From Acidobacteriota bacterium (GTDB lineage: Bacteria; Acidobacteriota; Blastocatellia; Pyrinomonadales; Pyrinomonadaceae), in contig JAHBSK010000001.1 in the NCBI GenBank assembly GCA_019639175.1, positions 496,001 to 560,000 on the forward strand: a stretch of DNA of 64,000 bases. The letters run 5' to 3'. A program made the translations under genes and the position numbers. Under the pieces are notes generated by a model that ran no database searches, was not told where the DNA came from, and saw only the letters and a list, made by a program, of their open reading frames with translations. Positions 24,138 through 32,887 of the stretch are shown one piece after another. Positions within the stretch are counted from its first letter, which is position 1; each line of letters opens with the position of its first letter.

Positions 24138-26353
24138 CGGAGAGACGAGGGCAGGAGACGAGAGACAGGGAGATGAGGAGACAGGAGACAGGAGACAAGA
24201 GACAAGAGACACGGAGACACGGAGCGAACCGCGTTTCGCATCTCTGCGCACATCGTCCGACTACACGTCTTGTTTCAACTTCACCGTCTTTTCCTGTTGC
24301 TTTTTCTCCTTGTCTTCCTGTCTCCCCTTCTCCCTGTCTCTTTTCCTCCCTGTCTCCTCTTCTCCTCGTCTCCGGTCTCCAGTCTCTTGTCTCCTGTCTC
24401 TCTTACTCCCGTCGTGTCCTGTGGATCATTGCTCTGACGGTGGCATTATCTGCAGTGGCGGCGGCGCAGAGAACCGGGCCGGGTTGGGTTTGGCAAAATC
24501 CTCTACCGCAGGGAAATCCGCTTACTGCCATTCATTTTGCATCTGACAAGGCAACGGGGCTGGCCGTTGGAAGCGACGGAACCGCTCTCCGAACGGGGAA
24601 CGGCGGTTTTAACTGGGAACCGGTCCCTGTGCCATCGATAGGCGTGCTTGGCGGGGTTTTTGTCAGGGATGAACGCAACGCAGTTATCGTCGGTGCGCGC
24701 GGTGCCATCCTTCTGACATCAAACGGCGGAAAGGCGTGGAAACAGGCAGCGTCCGGCACCAAAGATCACCTTCAGGGCGTGACGTTCGCTCTTCGCGACC
24801 CGATGGTCGGCTGGGCGGTCGGTTCTTACGGGCGCGTCCTTAAAACAACTGACAACGGTTCGACATGGTCAGAACAAAATTCCGGCAGTGAAGAAAATCT
24901 TCTTGCCGTGGCTGCCTATGACAATCAGCGGCTGACGGCCGCCGGAGCGAACGGTATCGTGCTGGTCAGTGACACCGGCGGAGATGATTGGAAAAAGGCA
25001 ACGCCCTGCGGCCAGACGCAGATAAATGCGGTCGCTATGCCTTACAGCGATCTGATAATTGCTGCCGGAAAGAACGGCTGTCTCGCCCGGAGCGATGACG
25101 GCGGCGGCCGATGGACGCGCGTTAGCTTGTTCACCTCTGCCGACCTTTTCTCACTTTCTTTCTCTGACGCAGAGCATGGTTCGATGACCGATTCCAACGG
25201 TATGGCGTGGCGCACCGCAGACGGCGGCAAAAGCTGGCTGCCGTTCAACGTCAGAACGAATCCGCGGCTCGTGTCCGTCCATTTTGCCGATCAATACACC
25301 GGCTGGGCCGTAGGCGACAATGGCCTGATAGTAAGGACGGATGACAGCGGCTACAGTTGGCAGAGGCTTTCCGGCGGAATGCGCGAGGATGTCAACGATA
25401 TTCACTTTCTGGACAACAGCCTCGGTGTCGCGGCCGGATCGAACGGCAGGGTCTGGATAACAAATGACGGCGGGAGGGTCTGGATACCGGTGTTTTCCGG
25501 CACTAATGAGAACCTGAACGCCATTCACTTTTTTGACGGACAACGCGGATGGATCGTCGGCGACAAGGGCACAATTCTTCGCACCAGCAACGGCGGATCG
25601 AGTTGGGGTTCGGGCGCAACCGAGGCAACGGATGACCTGCTCGGTGTATATTTCACAACTCACACACGCGGGTTCGCGGTCGGTGCCAACGGCACGATAC
25701 TCGTTTCGGAAAACGCAGGCGTTTCGTGGCAGCCGGTGCCGTCACCGACGCGTTCGTGGCTGGAGGATGTGCGATTTCTGAACGAAAAGACCGGTGTTGC
25801 GGTCGGCGACAGGGGAACGATCATCGTGACCATGGACGGCGGCGAGGTCTGGTCGGCGGTCGCAAGCCATGTGACCAGCAATCTCTATTCAGCCTCATTC
25901 AATGACGAACAGAGCGGATTCATTGTCGGGGCGAACGGCATCATCCTGAAAACCGAGGACGGCGGATTGAGCTGGCGCGATGTAGAATCTCCGTTCACGG
26001 GCCATCTTTTCTCGGTGGCCGCCGCCGGGAAATATTCTGCGGTCGCAGTCGGGGAACAGGGGCTTGTTGCCGTGACCGATGACGGCGGAGCTACGTGGAA
26101 ATCGCAATCGGGGATAACGGGCAAGGTGCTGCTATCGATAGCGTATCGCGGCGGAAGGAATGTCTGGGTCGCGGGACGCGGCGGGACGATAATAAAACGC
26201 ACCGAGGAGCTTTCTCCGGCCCCGCTCGTGACACCAACCGTGACACCTGTTCTGCGGGCGATAAAAAGGCCGCCGCGTCCGCGTCAGCCTCTGATAACTA
26301 TCACCGACGATGGTGACATACCGCCGGCGGTCGAAACAAAAAAGGATAACTGA
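24134..26353 (+). CDS. Exported YCF48/BNR-type beta-propeller protein with repeat-derived N-terminus
   Basis: The open frame starts with an ATG overlapping the rnhA stop and gives 739 aa. The first roughly 95 residues (TERRGQETRDREMRRQETGD and a Ser/Pro/Leu-rich run) are translations of a GGAGAC-word palindrome, not a normal domain. A signal-peptide core RRVLWIIALTVALSAVAAAQ follows, then at least ten propeller repeats of the form GWAVGSYGRVLKTTDNGSTW (YCF48 / sialidase-BNR type). No ATG, GTG or TTG lies close to the signal peptide in frame, so the native start may have been lost or a rare codon is used. Function probably surface or periplasmic binding. Confidence 0.75.
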   Translation: MTERRGQETRDREMRRQETGDKRQETRRHGANRVSHLCAHRPTTRLVSTSPSFPVAFSPCLPVSPSPCLFSSLSPLLLVSGLQSLVSCLSYSRRVLWIIALTVALSAVAAAQRTGPGWVWQNPLPQGNPLTAIHFASDKATGLAVGSDGTALRTGNGGFNWEPVPVPSIGVLGGVFVRDERNAVIVGARGAILLTSNGGKAWKQAASGTKDHLQGVTFALRDPMVGWAVGSYGRVLKTTDNGSTWSEQNSGSEENLLAVAAYDNQRLTAAGANGIVLVSDTGGDDWKKATPCGQTQINAVAMPYSDLIIAAGKNGCLARSDDGGGRWTRVSLFTSADLFSLSFSDAEHGSMTDSNGMAWRTADGGKSWLPFNVRTNPRLVSVHFADQYTGWAVGDNGLIVRTDDSGYSWQRLSGGMREDVNDIHFLDNSLGVAAGSNGRVWITNDGGRVWIPVFSGTNENLNAIHFFDGQRGWIVGDKGTILRTSNGGSSWGSGATEATDDLLGVYFTTHTRGFAVGANGTILVSENAGVSWQPVPSPTRSWLEDVRFLNEKTGVAVGDRGTIIVTMDGGEVWSAVASHVTSNLYSASFNDEQSGFIVGANGIILKTEDGGLSWRDVESPFTGHLFSVAAAGKYSAVAVGEQGLVAVTDDGGATWKSQSGITGKVLLSIAYRGGRNVWVAGRGGTIIKRTEELSPAPLVTPTVTPVLRAIKRPPRPRQPLITITDDGDIPPAVETKKDN
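24137..24407. repeat. Large purine/pyrimidine word-repeat palindrome (GGAGAC family)
   Basis: A purine-rich arm (24137-24224; iterated GGAGACA, GAGACAA) and a pyrimidine-rich arm (about 24298-24407; iterated TGTCTCC, TCTTGTCTCC) are inverted word-for-word but not base-for-base. The central 70 bases are unique. It occupies the 5' end of the YCF48-type gene right after rnhA. The strand asymmetry would permit triplex or a very long hairpin. Confidence 0.85.
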
Positions 26354-26362
26354 CCGCGCCCA

Positions 26363-27244
26363 TCATCGCCCGACAACCACCGATATCCACTCTCCCGAAT
26401 AAGCAATATCAACATCGGTGATGCCGTTTTGTTCAAGAGCCTTCCTGATCTGCGGCTCCTGTTCAGCCAGTATGCCCGAAAGCAAAAGCATACGGCCCGC
26501 CTTTTCAAGAAGCAGCGGCAGCAGCGGCTCGATGACATCCAGCGTCAGGTTGGCACAGACGAACTCCGCCGCCGGCGATGATGCGTCCAACGTTCCTTCA
26601 TACAGCCGGACGAACCCGCTGACGCCGTTCAGTTCAAAATTCTCTCTAGCAATGGCAACGGAGTCCGTGTCATTGTCACAGGCAGTGATCGCTGGTGCCG
26701 TATTCGCCCGCTGTGCCATCATTGCCGCCGCTATGGACAAAATGCCCGTTCCTGTGCCGACGTCAAAAAAGCTCTCGTCAGGGCGATACAGACGGTCTAT
26801 GGCATCCAGACATAGCCGGGTCGTGTCGTGCGTTCCCGTGCCAAAAGCCATGTTCGGTTCTATCTTTATTACAAACTCGCCGTTTGTCTTTTCCCACGGC
26901 GGTGAAATGACAAAACGGCCGACCGCTGTGGGTTTCCAATGCTTTTTCCATTCGGCAAGCCAATCTGTCTGGCCGATGACATTCCATTCTTTTCCGATGA
27001 CCGCACCGCCGTCATGCCCATAAACCGCGAGAGCATATTCAAGGGCATTATCAACAGCCTCGTCAGAAAGCCGTTCGTTGAAATAGCCGGAGACACGGAC
27101 AGAATCATCACCGCTCTTTCGCAGATGATCGATCTCCGTGCCAAGGCAATCGAGTTCGTTCAGTGCAAATTCGACGGCCTCAGCCGCGTGCGGAGGAACC
27201 GTGATGTGAAGCGCATGCCATGTCGGAGCGGAAGTCGGATGCAT
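26363..27244 (-). CDS. prmA: Ribosomal protein L11 methyltransferase
   Basis: 293 aa SAM-dependent methyltransferase that trimethylates ribosomal protein L11. The N-terminal substrate-binding domain (about residues 1-100) is followed by WKKHWKPTAVGRFVISPPWE, EPNMAFGTGTHDTTRLCL and the SAM loop DVGTGTGILSIAAA. The NLTLDVIEPLLP segment holds the catalytic-site Asn of the family. It begins 2 bases after era on the same strand, so the two are co-transcribed. Confidence 0.92.
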   Translation of the reverse strand: MHPTSAPTWHALHITVPPHAAEAVEFALNELDCLGTEIDHLRKSGDDSVRVSGYFNERLSDEAVDNALEYALAVYGHDGGAVIGKEWNVIGQTDWLAEWKKHWKPTAVGRFVISPPWEKTNGEFVIKIEPNMAFGTGTHDTTRLCLDAIDRLYRPDESFFDVGTGTGILSIAAAMMAQRANTAPAITACDNDTDSVAIARENFELNGVSGFVRLYEGTLDASSPAAEFVCANLTLDVIEPLLPLLLEKAGRMLLLSGILAEQEPQIRKALEQNGITDVDIAYSGEWISVVVGR

Positions 27245-27246
27245 AT

Positions 27247-28146
27247 CTATTTTTGGATGCCCATTTCATCCAGGTCGCGTTCGCGATTGCGCCAATCCTC
27301 AACGACCTTGACAAAAAGGTGCAGGTAAACGCTCTTTCCCAAAAGGGCCTCGATGTCGTGCCGAGCCTCGGTGCCTATCGCCTTCAGCTTCGACCCGCCT
27401 TTGCCGATAATGATCTTTTTTTGCGAAGAGCGTTCGACGTATATGACACAGTGGATGCGGGTCTGTTCGGGGTCGGTCTCATCCCAGCGTTCGGTCAGGA
27501 CGGCGGTCACGTATGGTATCTCCTCGCCGGTCGATGCAAGTATCTTTTCGCGTACCATTTCGGCGACTATCAGCCTGAGCGGCTGGTCGGTCAGGTCGTC
27601 CTCGCCGAATATCGGTTCGCCCGGAGGAAGATGTTTGACGATGCTTGCCAGCATCTCATCCAGAGCGTCGCCCTTTAGCCCGGAAACAGGAATTATTTCC
27701 TCAAAATCATGCTCTTTTGAATAAAGTTCGATCAGCGGAAGCAGCAGCTTTTTGTCCTTGAGCTTGTCTGTCTTGTTCAGGATGAGAACGGCTGGTTTGT
27801 CCGATCTTTTTACCAGATCCAGCACAAAGCGGTCGCCGTTGCCTGTGGAAACGCTGGCGTCACGCAGCAGCACGACCAGATCGACAGAAAGTACCGCGTC
27901 GTTCACCGCCGCCATCATTCTGCGGTTAAGCAAATGGCCGGGTTTATGAACTCCCGGCGTATCAACGAATACTATCTGGCCCTCGGGCCGTGTGACAACG
28001 CCCTGTATCCGGTGGCGGGTCGTCTGCGGCTTGTTGGAGACCGCCGCGATCTTTTCGCCCACCAGACGGTTCAAAAGCGTGGATTTGCCGGCGTTCGGCC
28101 TGCCGACAAGGGCGACATAGCCGCTGCGGTAAGTTGTTTCTGCCAT
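27247..28146 (-). CDS. era: GTPase Era, 16S rRNA-binding ribosome assembly factor
   Basis: 299 aa. G1 is GRPNAGKST (15-23), G2 lies around TTRHRIQGV, G3 is DTPGVHKPGH and G4 is NKTDK. The C-terminal KH domain carries IIIGKGGSKLKAIG, which binds the 3' end of 16S rRNA. Era is required for 30S maturation. It is immediately followed by prmA, a second ribosome-related gene. Length and motifs are canonical. Confidence 0.96.
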   Translation of the reverse strand: MAETTYRSGYVALVGRPNAGKSTLLNRLVGEKIAAVSNKPQTTRHRIQGVVTRPEGQIVFVDTPGVHKPGHLLNRRMMAAVNDAVLSVDLVVLLRDASVSTGNGDRFVLDLVKRSDKPAVLILNKTDKLKDKKLLLPLIELYSKEHDFEEIIPVSGLKGDALDEMLASIVKHLPPGEPIFGEDDLTDQPLRLIVAEMVREKILASTGEEIPYVTAVLTERWDETDPEQTRIHCVIYVERSSQKKIIIGKGGSKLKAIGTEARHDIEALLGKSVYLHLFVKVVEDWRNRERDLDEMGIQK

Positions 28147-28167
28147 CGATCGGAAATAACGGTCGGT

Positions 28168-29970
28168 CTATTGTTCCTTCATTATACGCTGTTTCGCGGC
28201 CAGTGCCTCATTGTATCCGCCGCCGGCGATCGGGCCGATCCTGATGGCACGATCATAAACCGCCACCGCGTAGCTCAGATCACCGGCAAATTCGTACAAC
28301 CTGCCAAGGGCAAGAAAAGTGAGCGAAAGCAGGGCGCGGTCAACCGGCTGTGTCTCGGCTATCCTGATGACATTCTCATAGGCGACCTTTGATTCCAGAA
28401 GTTTCGCCTGCTGCTCTTCCTCGTCCTCAATGGACTGGGCGAACAGGCCCGTTACGCGGCCGATATTGAAATGGATGCGCGGCTCGTCCGGGTTTGCCTC
28501 AAGCAATTTCTTTAATTCCGATTCGGCAAGTTTGTAATCCTTTGCCGCGATGATCTCCTGAACCTCGAACAGCTTGTTCGTAACAGGATTTTCTATGATG
28601 ACCGGCCCGGAAGAACCTTCGGAACGCCGTTTCTCGCGGGTCGCTATCGCACGTTTTCTGGCCTCGGCATATTGATCGAGCCTGTTTCGCTCTTTCGCCG
28701 GTTCAAAGGAAAGAAGCATTTCCCGCATCGAGGCGTTGATGTCAACGCCGGATTCTTCTATGCCGCGAAGCTGTTCCGCGAAATAGAACACAAGAACGGC
28801 CCCTTTTTCATAGTCTTCTGAAAGGCGCAGGGCGGTCTCATCAGAAAACTCCTGTTTCAGGGCTTCCAGTTCGGCAGAGACGGCTCTTCTTTCCGTGTCG
28901 GTCTTCATCTGGTCGATCTTTCTGCGGGACTGTTCGGTGGCTATCTGGACACGTTCATTCTCCACCTGTTTGGCGTCTATTGCCGCCACCAGCGAACGCG
29001 AAACGGCAAGATAGACATCCGGCGATGTTGCCGGATCGACCTTGCGGCGCTGATCCAGCATCAGCTTTACCGAAGGGCTGATAGCGGCAACCTCGCGCGA
29101 AAAGCTGAGGACGATCGGGTCGATGACATATTGGAGATAGCTTCGCCGTACATCCGAAAAACTGATATTTATATCCGGCGGAACGACAACAAAGTACTCA
29201 TCCCTGACGTTGACAAAATTTACAATGCCCGTCGGAGCGAGCATTTCGGGAACGATAACAAACCTGCGTTCGCGGGTGCGTACCTCGGTGTTGGCGAGTG
29301 TGGTCCGTGATGAGCCGCTTCGCTGGGTCTCTGTCCGGACGCGTTCGTTGAAATAGGTCTGCGGACGCGTTTTCAGATAGAACAGGACATCACGGACCAT
29401 TTCGCCCGCCGAAGGCTTTAGTCTGGAGTCAGCCGCTTCGGAATAGCTCTTGACATATTCATTGAGGTTGCCGGAAAAACTGGAAAGCCGATAAAAATCA
29501 CGCACCAGCGGTGCGAAGTCCAATACATCGAGGAGTTGTCCGGGCAGGTCGGCCATAACGACAGGATCGGCAAGGTCGGGTACGTCCGTGAGCGTATATG
29601 CCATCGAAATGAACGGAGCGACTATCTCGGCATCCGAGGCTTTTGGCCGGGTTTGCTTGTGACGGACCAAAAACGCGGTGATCCTTTGACGAAGTTTTTC
29701 GTCCAACGCGGCGAGGTCGCTGTTAAGCTGGTCGCGGAATTTTTCGCCCGCCGTAGAAAGCGGCGTATTGATGACCTTGACCGGATCGCCGTTGGCATCC
29801 ACGGTCCTTGCCGCTTCTATCGCTGCCAAAACGACCATCACGCGTTTATCGGGCTGAATGCGCACACCATAGTTCGCAAGGTCAAAGCCCGCCGGACTTT
29901 CCTGGCCAAAGGCCGTAGCCGACAGGACAAGGAACATAACCGCCAGTGTCAATAAGGACTTGTTCATCAC
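28168..29970 (-). CDS. Exported TPR-containing protein of unknown function
   Basis: 600 aa. The signal peptide is MMNKSLLTLAVMFLVLSATA, cleaved before or near FGQES. The central part includes a predicted coiled coil (about residues 345-400; EQSRRKIDQMKTDTERRAVS). Tetratricopeptide-like helices end the protein (about 480-600; KDYKLAESELKKLLEANPDE and YAVAVYDRAIRIGP). I recognise no catalytic domain. Its place 21 bases before era suggests co-transcription, perhaps only by position. Confidence 0.7.
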   Translation of the reverse strand: MMNKSLLTLAVMFLVLSATAFGQESPAGFDLANYGVRIQPDKRVMVVLAAIEAARTVDANGDPVKVINTPLSTAGEKFRDQLNSDLAALDEKLRQRITAFLVRHKQTRPKASDAEIVAPFISMAYTLTDVPDLADPVVMADLPGQLLDVLDFAPLVRDFYRLSSFSGNLNEYVKSYSEAADSRLKPSAGEMVRDVLFYLKTRPQTYFNERVRTETQRSGSSRTTLANTEVRTRERRFVIVPEMLAPTGIVNFVNVRDEYFVVVPPDINISFSDVRRSYLQYVIDPIVLSFSREVAAISPSVKLMLDQRRKVDPATSPDVYLAVSRSLVAAIDAKQVENERVQIATEQSRRKIDQMKTDTERRAVSAELEALKQEFSDETALRLSEDYEKGAVLVFYFAEQLRGIEESGVDINASMREMLLSFEPAKERNRLDQYAEARKRAIATREKRRSEGSSGPVIIENPVTNKLFEVQEIIAAKDYKLAESELKKLLEANPDEPRIHFNIGRVTGLFAQSIEDEEEQQAKLLESKVAYENVIRIAETQPVDRALLSLTFLALGRLYEFAGDLSYAVAVYDRAIRIGPIAGGGYNEALAAKQRIMKEQ

Positions 29971-30073
29971 AAGATTAAATTTACTCCCGTTCGTCGTTAG
30001 AATTCAATATGGAATAGATGTATTGCGGGCGATGAGGGATGTATTCTAAAGATACTTGCCCTAAAAAAGGGCA

Positions 30074-30108
30074 AAAGGATAAAGGAAGCTCAGATCCCTT
30101 TATCCTTT
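30074..30108 (-). terminator. Rho-independent terminator after the STAS gene
   Basis: Perfect 12-bp stem, arms 30074-30085 and 30097-30108. On the minus strand the stem is followed by TGCCC and TTTTTT, and by a second small stem (TTGCCCT / AGGGCAA). It lies just after the STAS stop at 30140 and suits termination of the minus-strand STAS/RsbW unit. Confidence 0.75.
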
Positions 30109-30139
30109 ACAAAATGAACCGAAAACACACAGCAGGGCC

Positions 30140-30487
30140 TTACTCAAAACTCGACAAAGCTGCTGCCTCGTCCTCATAAACGTCAAAAACGGTGAGGAGC
30201 TTGGTTATTGCCAGCAGATCCTGTATCTTTTGGGTCAGATTGAGGAGCTTGAGCGTGCCATTTTCCTTGTTAACGGCGGTAAAGCTGGAAACGAGTTCTC
30301 CGATGCCGCTCGAATCAATATAGCCGACAGAACCGAGGTTCAAAAGTATCTTGTTCTTCCCTTCGCCCAGGAGCCGTCGTATGGCATTTCGCAGGGCGAC
30401 GCTGCCTTCGCCGATCGTTACTTTTCCTTCAAGATCGAGAATTGTCACATCACCGGCCTGGCGTTCCGAAATTGTAATATCAGACAT
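30140..30487 (-). CDS. STAS-domain anti-anti-sigma factor (SpoIIAA/RsbV-like)
   Basis: 115 aa STAS domain. The phosphorylation site is in [11 protein letters not shown] (about residues 55-65), and the flanking strands ([31 protein letters not shown]) are typical. In partner-switching systems the unphosphorylated form binds the RsbW-like kinase and frees a sigma factor or other partner. The matching kinase is the next gene upstream (30576-30986). No sigma-B-like factor is nearby. Confidence 0.9.
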   Translation of the reverse strand: MSDITISERQAGDVTILDLEGKVTIGEGSVALRNAIRRLLGEGKNKILLNLGSVGYIDSSGIGELVSSFTAVNKENGTLKLLNLTQKIQDLLAITKLLTVFDVYEDEAAALSSFE

Positions 30488-30575
30488 GTTTATCTCCTAA
30501 TTTTAGGTCTATTTAACTTAATGAATAGCAGATTTTATGACACTGTAAACAGAATGTCCACAATCGCCTGCCATA

Positions 30576-30986
30576 TCAAGATCTTTTTATCATTTTAACG
30601 ACCGTGCCGCCTTCGGCATGGTTCACCCATTCGACCTCATCCATAAATGACCGCATGAACAATATGCCGCGGCCCGAAACGTTCAGGATATTTGCCGGAT
30701 CGGTCGGGTCAGGTATCTCCTTGACGGAAAACCCCGAGCCATGGTCGCGTACCTGGATCGAGAATTCATTCGGGACAGCCTCAAAAAACACTCTGACAGG
30801 CTTTTCCTCGTCAAATTTATTACCGTGTTTAACGGCGTTAGCGACCGATTCACGAACCGCAAGATCGACAGCCGAGACCACATCGTCCCCAAAACCGTTC
30901 TCACGGGCAAATGTTTCAGCCTTGCTTGCCGCCTCATCGACGGATTCAATACGGCTTGGCAATATTAATTCCAGATTACTTGACAC
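30576..30986 (-). CDS. RsbW-like anti-sigma serine kinase (HATPase)
   Basis: 136 aa GHKL ATPase. The N box is AVRESVANAVKHGNK (about residues 43-57), the G1 box is VRDHGSGFSV, and the G2 box is GRGILFMRSFMDEVEW. It would phosphorylate the STAS protein encoded 88 bases downstream. Partner-switch kinases without a sigma gene often control phosphatases or diguanylate cyclases elsewhere; the target here is unknown. Confidence 0.9.
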   Translation of the reverse strand: MSSNLELILPSRIESVDEAASKAETFARENGFGDDVVSAVDLAVRESVANAVKHGNKFDEEKPVRVFFEAVPNEFSIQVRDHGSGFSVKEIPDPTDPANILNVSGRGILFMRSFMDEVEWVNHAEGGTVVKMIKRS

Positions 30987-31062
30987 AATGAATAAAGGAT
31001 AGAGTAAAGTTAGCCACTTAGGTAACGTTCTGTCAAGTCAGGACAAGTTACATAAATCAAGA

Positions 31063-31068
31063 TAGAAT
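31063..31068 (+). promoter_or_regulatory. Candidate promoter of aroA, near-leaderless
   Basis: TAGAAT (31063-31068) is preceded at 17 bases by AGGACA (31040-31045), which matches the last four bases of TTGACA. Transcription would start one base before the ATG at 31076. Confidence 0.45.
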
Positions 31069-31075
31069 AGGCGTG

Positions 31076-32377
31076 ATGAGAATAGAATCAGCAGGGCCGC
31101 TTAAGGGAAAGATCGTCCTTCCCGGCGACAAATCCATATCACACAGGGCCGCGATGTTCGCGGCGATGGCATCAGGACAAAGCAGGATAGAGAATTACGC
31201 TGCCAGCGAGGACTGTGCCTCAACGCTTGGATGCTTGTCCGCTCTGGGCGTGAAGATCGGCCGTGACGGCTCGGCCGTGACGATAGATGGTGTTGGCGGG
31301 AACGGCTTCATACGGCCGTCGTCAGACCTCGATTGCGGCAACAGCGGCACGACGATGCGCCTGATGGCGGGAATACTCGCCGGAGCCGGTGTTGAATGTG
31401 TGATGACCGGCGATGCGTCGTTGAGCAAACGCCCGATGCGGCGTGTCGTCGATCCGCTGACGGAAATGGGAGCGGGGATCGAGACCGAAGACGGCCACGC
31501 TCCGCTACAGATAAAAGGCGGAAAAAAATTGACAGGCATCGAATATAAGCTGCCTGTGGCGTCGGCACAGGTCAAATCCTGCGTGCTGCTGGCCGGCCTG
31601 AATGCCGAAGGAACTACAACCGTTATCGAATCGGCCCCGACGCGCGATCATACAGAGCGGATGCTGGAGCAGTTCGGCGTGTCTGTCGGCACTGAAACCG
31701 ACGGTGCGACGCGACGCATCTCGGTCAACGGCGGTTCATTGCTGAAAGGGGCATCGCTGCGTGTTCCGGGCGATATTTCGGCGGCGGCGTTCTTTCTTGT
31801 CGCGGGCGCGATCATAGAAGGTTCGCAATTATATCTGCCGTTTGTCGGGCTTAATCCGACACGTGCGGCCGTTCTGGACGTGCTGCGGCAGGCGGGAGCA
31901 AAGATGTCGATAACCGAACACGATACGGGCAAGGGCGAACCTGTGGGCGACATTGAGATAGAAGGCAGCGGAACCGCAGGGTTGACAAAAGCACGGATCG
32001 TTATCGAAGGCGATGTCGTCGCAAATCTTGTTGACGAGGTGCCGATACTGGCGATACTCGGGACACAGCTTGAAGGCGGGCTTGAGGTTCGCGACGCCGC
32101 TGAATTACGTGTGAAAGAAACGGACAGGATCGACGCCGTTGTCAAAAACCTGCGCAAAATGGGTGCTGATATCGAAGAAAGGGAAGACGGTTTTCTTGTT
32201 CGGCGTTCGCTTCTGCAAGGCGCTGAGGTTGATTCATTCGGAGATCACCGCATCGCGATGGCGTTTGCGGTCGCCGGCCTTGTCGCGGAAGGTGTCACCG
32301 AAATTCACGATGCGGAATGTGCCGCGGTTTCATTCCCCGATTTCTTTGAGCAGCTTGCGGCGGTAAGGACACAGTGA
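31076..32377 (+). CDS. aroA: 3-phosphoshikimate 1-carboxyvinyltransferase (EPSP synthase)
   Basis: Adds enolpyruvate from PEP to shikimate-3-phosphate, the sixth step of the shikimate pathway. 433 aa from the ATG at 31076 (a GTG three bases earlier is possible). Visible signatures are LPGDKSISHRAAMFAA (about residues 15-30), DCGNSGTTMRLMAG (about 86-99) and RVKETDRIDAVVKNLR near residue 350, with the C-terminal FGDHRIAMAFAVAGL. The class I or II status cannot be set by eye. It is separate from the aroDE gene. Confidence 0.95.
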   Translation: MRIESAGPLKGKIVLPGDKSISHRAAMFAAMASGQSRIENYAASEDCASTLGCLSALGVKIGRDGSAVTIDGVGGNGFIRPSSDLDCGNSGTTMRLMAGILAGAGVECVMTGDASLSKRPMRRVVDPLTEMGAGIETEDGHAPLQIKGGKKLTGIEYKLPVASAQVKSCVLLAGLNAEGTTTVIESAPTRDHTERMLEQFGVSVGTETDGATRRISVNGGSLLKGASLRVPGDISAAAFFLVAGAIIEGSQLYLPFVGLNPTRAAVLDVLRQAGAKMSITEHDTGKGEPVGDIEIEGSGTAGLTKARIVIEGDVVANLVDEVPILAILGTQLEGGLEVRDAAELRVKETDRIDAVVKNLRKMGADIEEREDGFLVRRSLLQGAEVDSFGDHRIAMAFAVAGLVAEGVTEIHDAECAAVSFPDFFEQLAAVRTQ

Positions 32378-32426
32378 CATCAGCGACGAAAGAATCATTA
32401 TGCCCCTTTCTTTCTTAACGGCTGCT

Positions 32427-32879
32427 CTACCAAAAAGGCAGCAATCCTGCTTCCTGCAATTCCATAGAGCGGCCGTCGGGCAATATGTGAATCACGCGTG
32501 CACCTTTTGCCTTGAGCGGCGGCGAGAGCAGAGCGAGGCGATGACATTTAGAGCGAGGTACCTTGTGATCGCTTAGCGGATTGGATTCTGAGCACATCAG
32601 AACCACTTTGACATCGGCGGCCAGTTCAAATATGCGGTTTATGCCAAAGGCGAGCGTTTCCGGGTCGGGCCGCAATTTGCCGCCGCATTCGGGCAGATGC
32701 TCGTAACCGATACCGTTCTCATTCAATAGCTCACGCAAAGCGACCTGATTGAAATGCGGCCACCGCGACCGTGCAAATGAACGCACGTCGCACACCATCT
32801 CTATCTCATACTGCCGGAGCAATTCGAGAAAATAAGGGAAAGGATGTTTCCCATGGCCTATGGTGTAGATCGTCGTCAT
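32427..32879 (-). CDS. DUF488 family protein
   Basis: 150 aa. The N-terminal TIYTIGHGKHPFPYFLELL, CDVRSFARSRWPHFNQVALR and the later VVLMCSESNP(L) are diagnostic of DUF488, small proteins of uncertain role with two conserved Cys/Asp-Arg motifs. It lies 8 bases downstream of the CDF transporter stop on the same strand, so the two are probably co-transcribed. Function not established. Confidence 0.85.
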   Translation of the reverse strand: MTTIYTIGHGKHPFPYFLELLRQYEIEMVCDVRSFARSRWPHFNQVALRELLNENGIGYEHLPECGGKLRPDPETLAFGINRIFELAADVKVVLMCSESNPLSDHKVPRSKCHRLALLSPPLKAKGARVIHILPDGRSMELQEAGLLPFW

Positions 32880-32887
32880 TCAACAGG

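Noticed and set aside
24137..24407. CRISPR-like array of short repeats
   Set aside because: Repeats are irregular, have no unique spacers of fixed length and invert into a second arm; no cas genes nearby.
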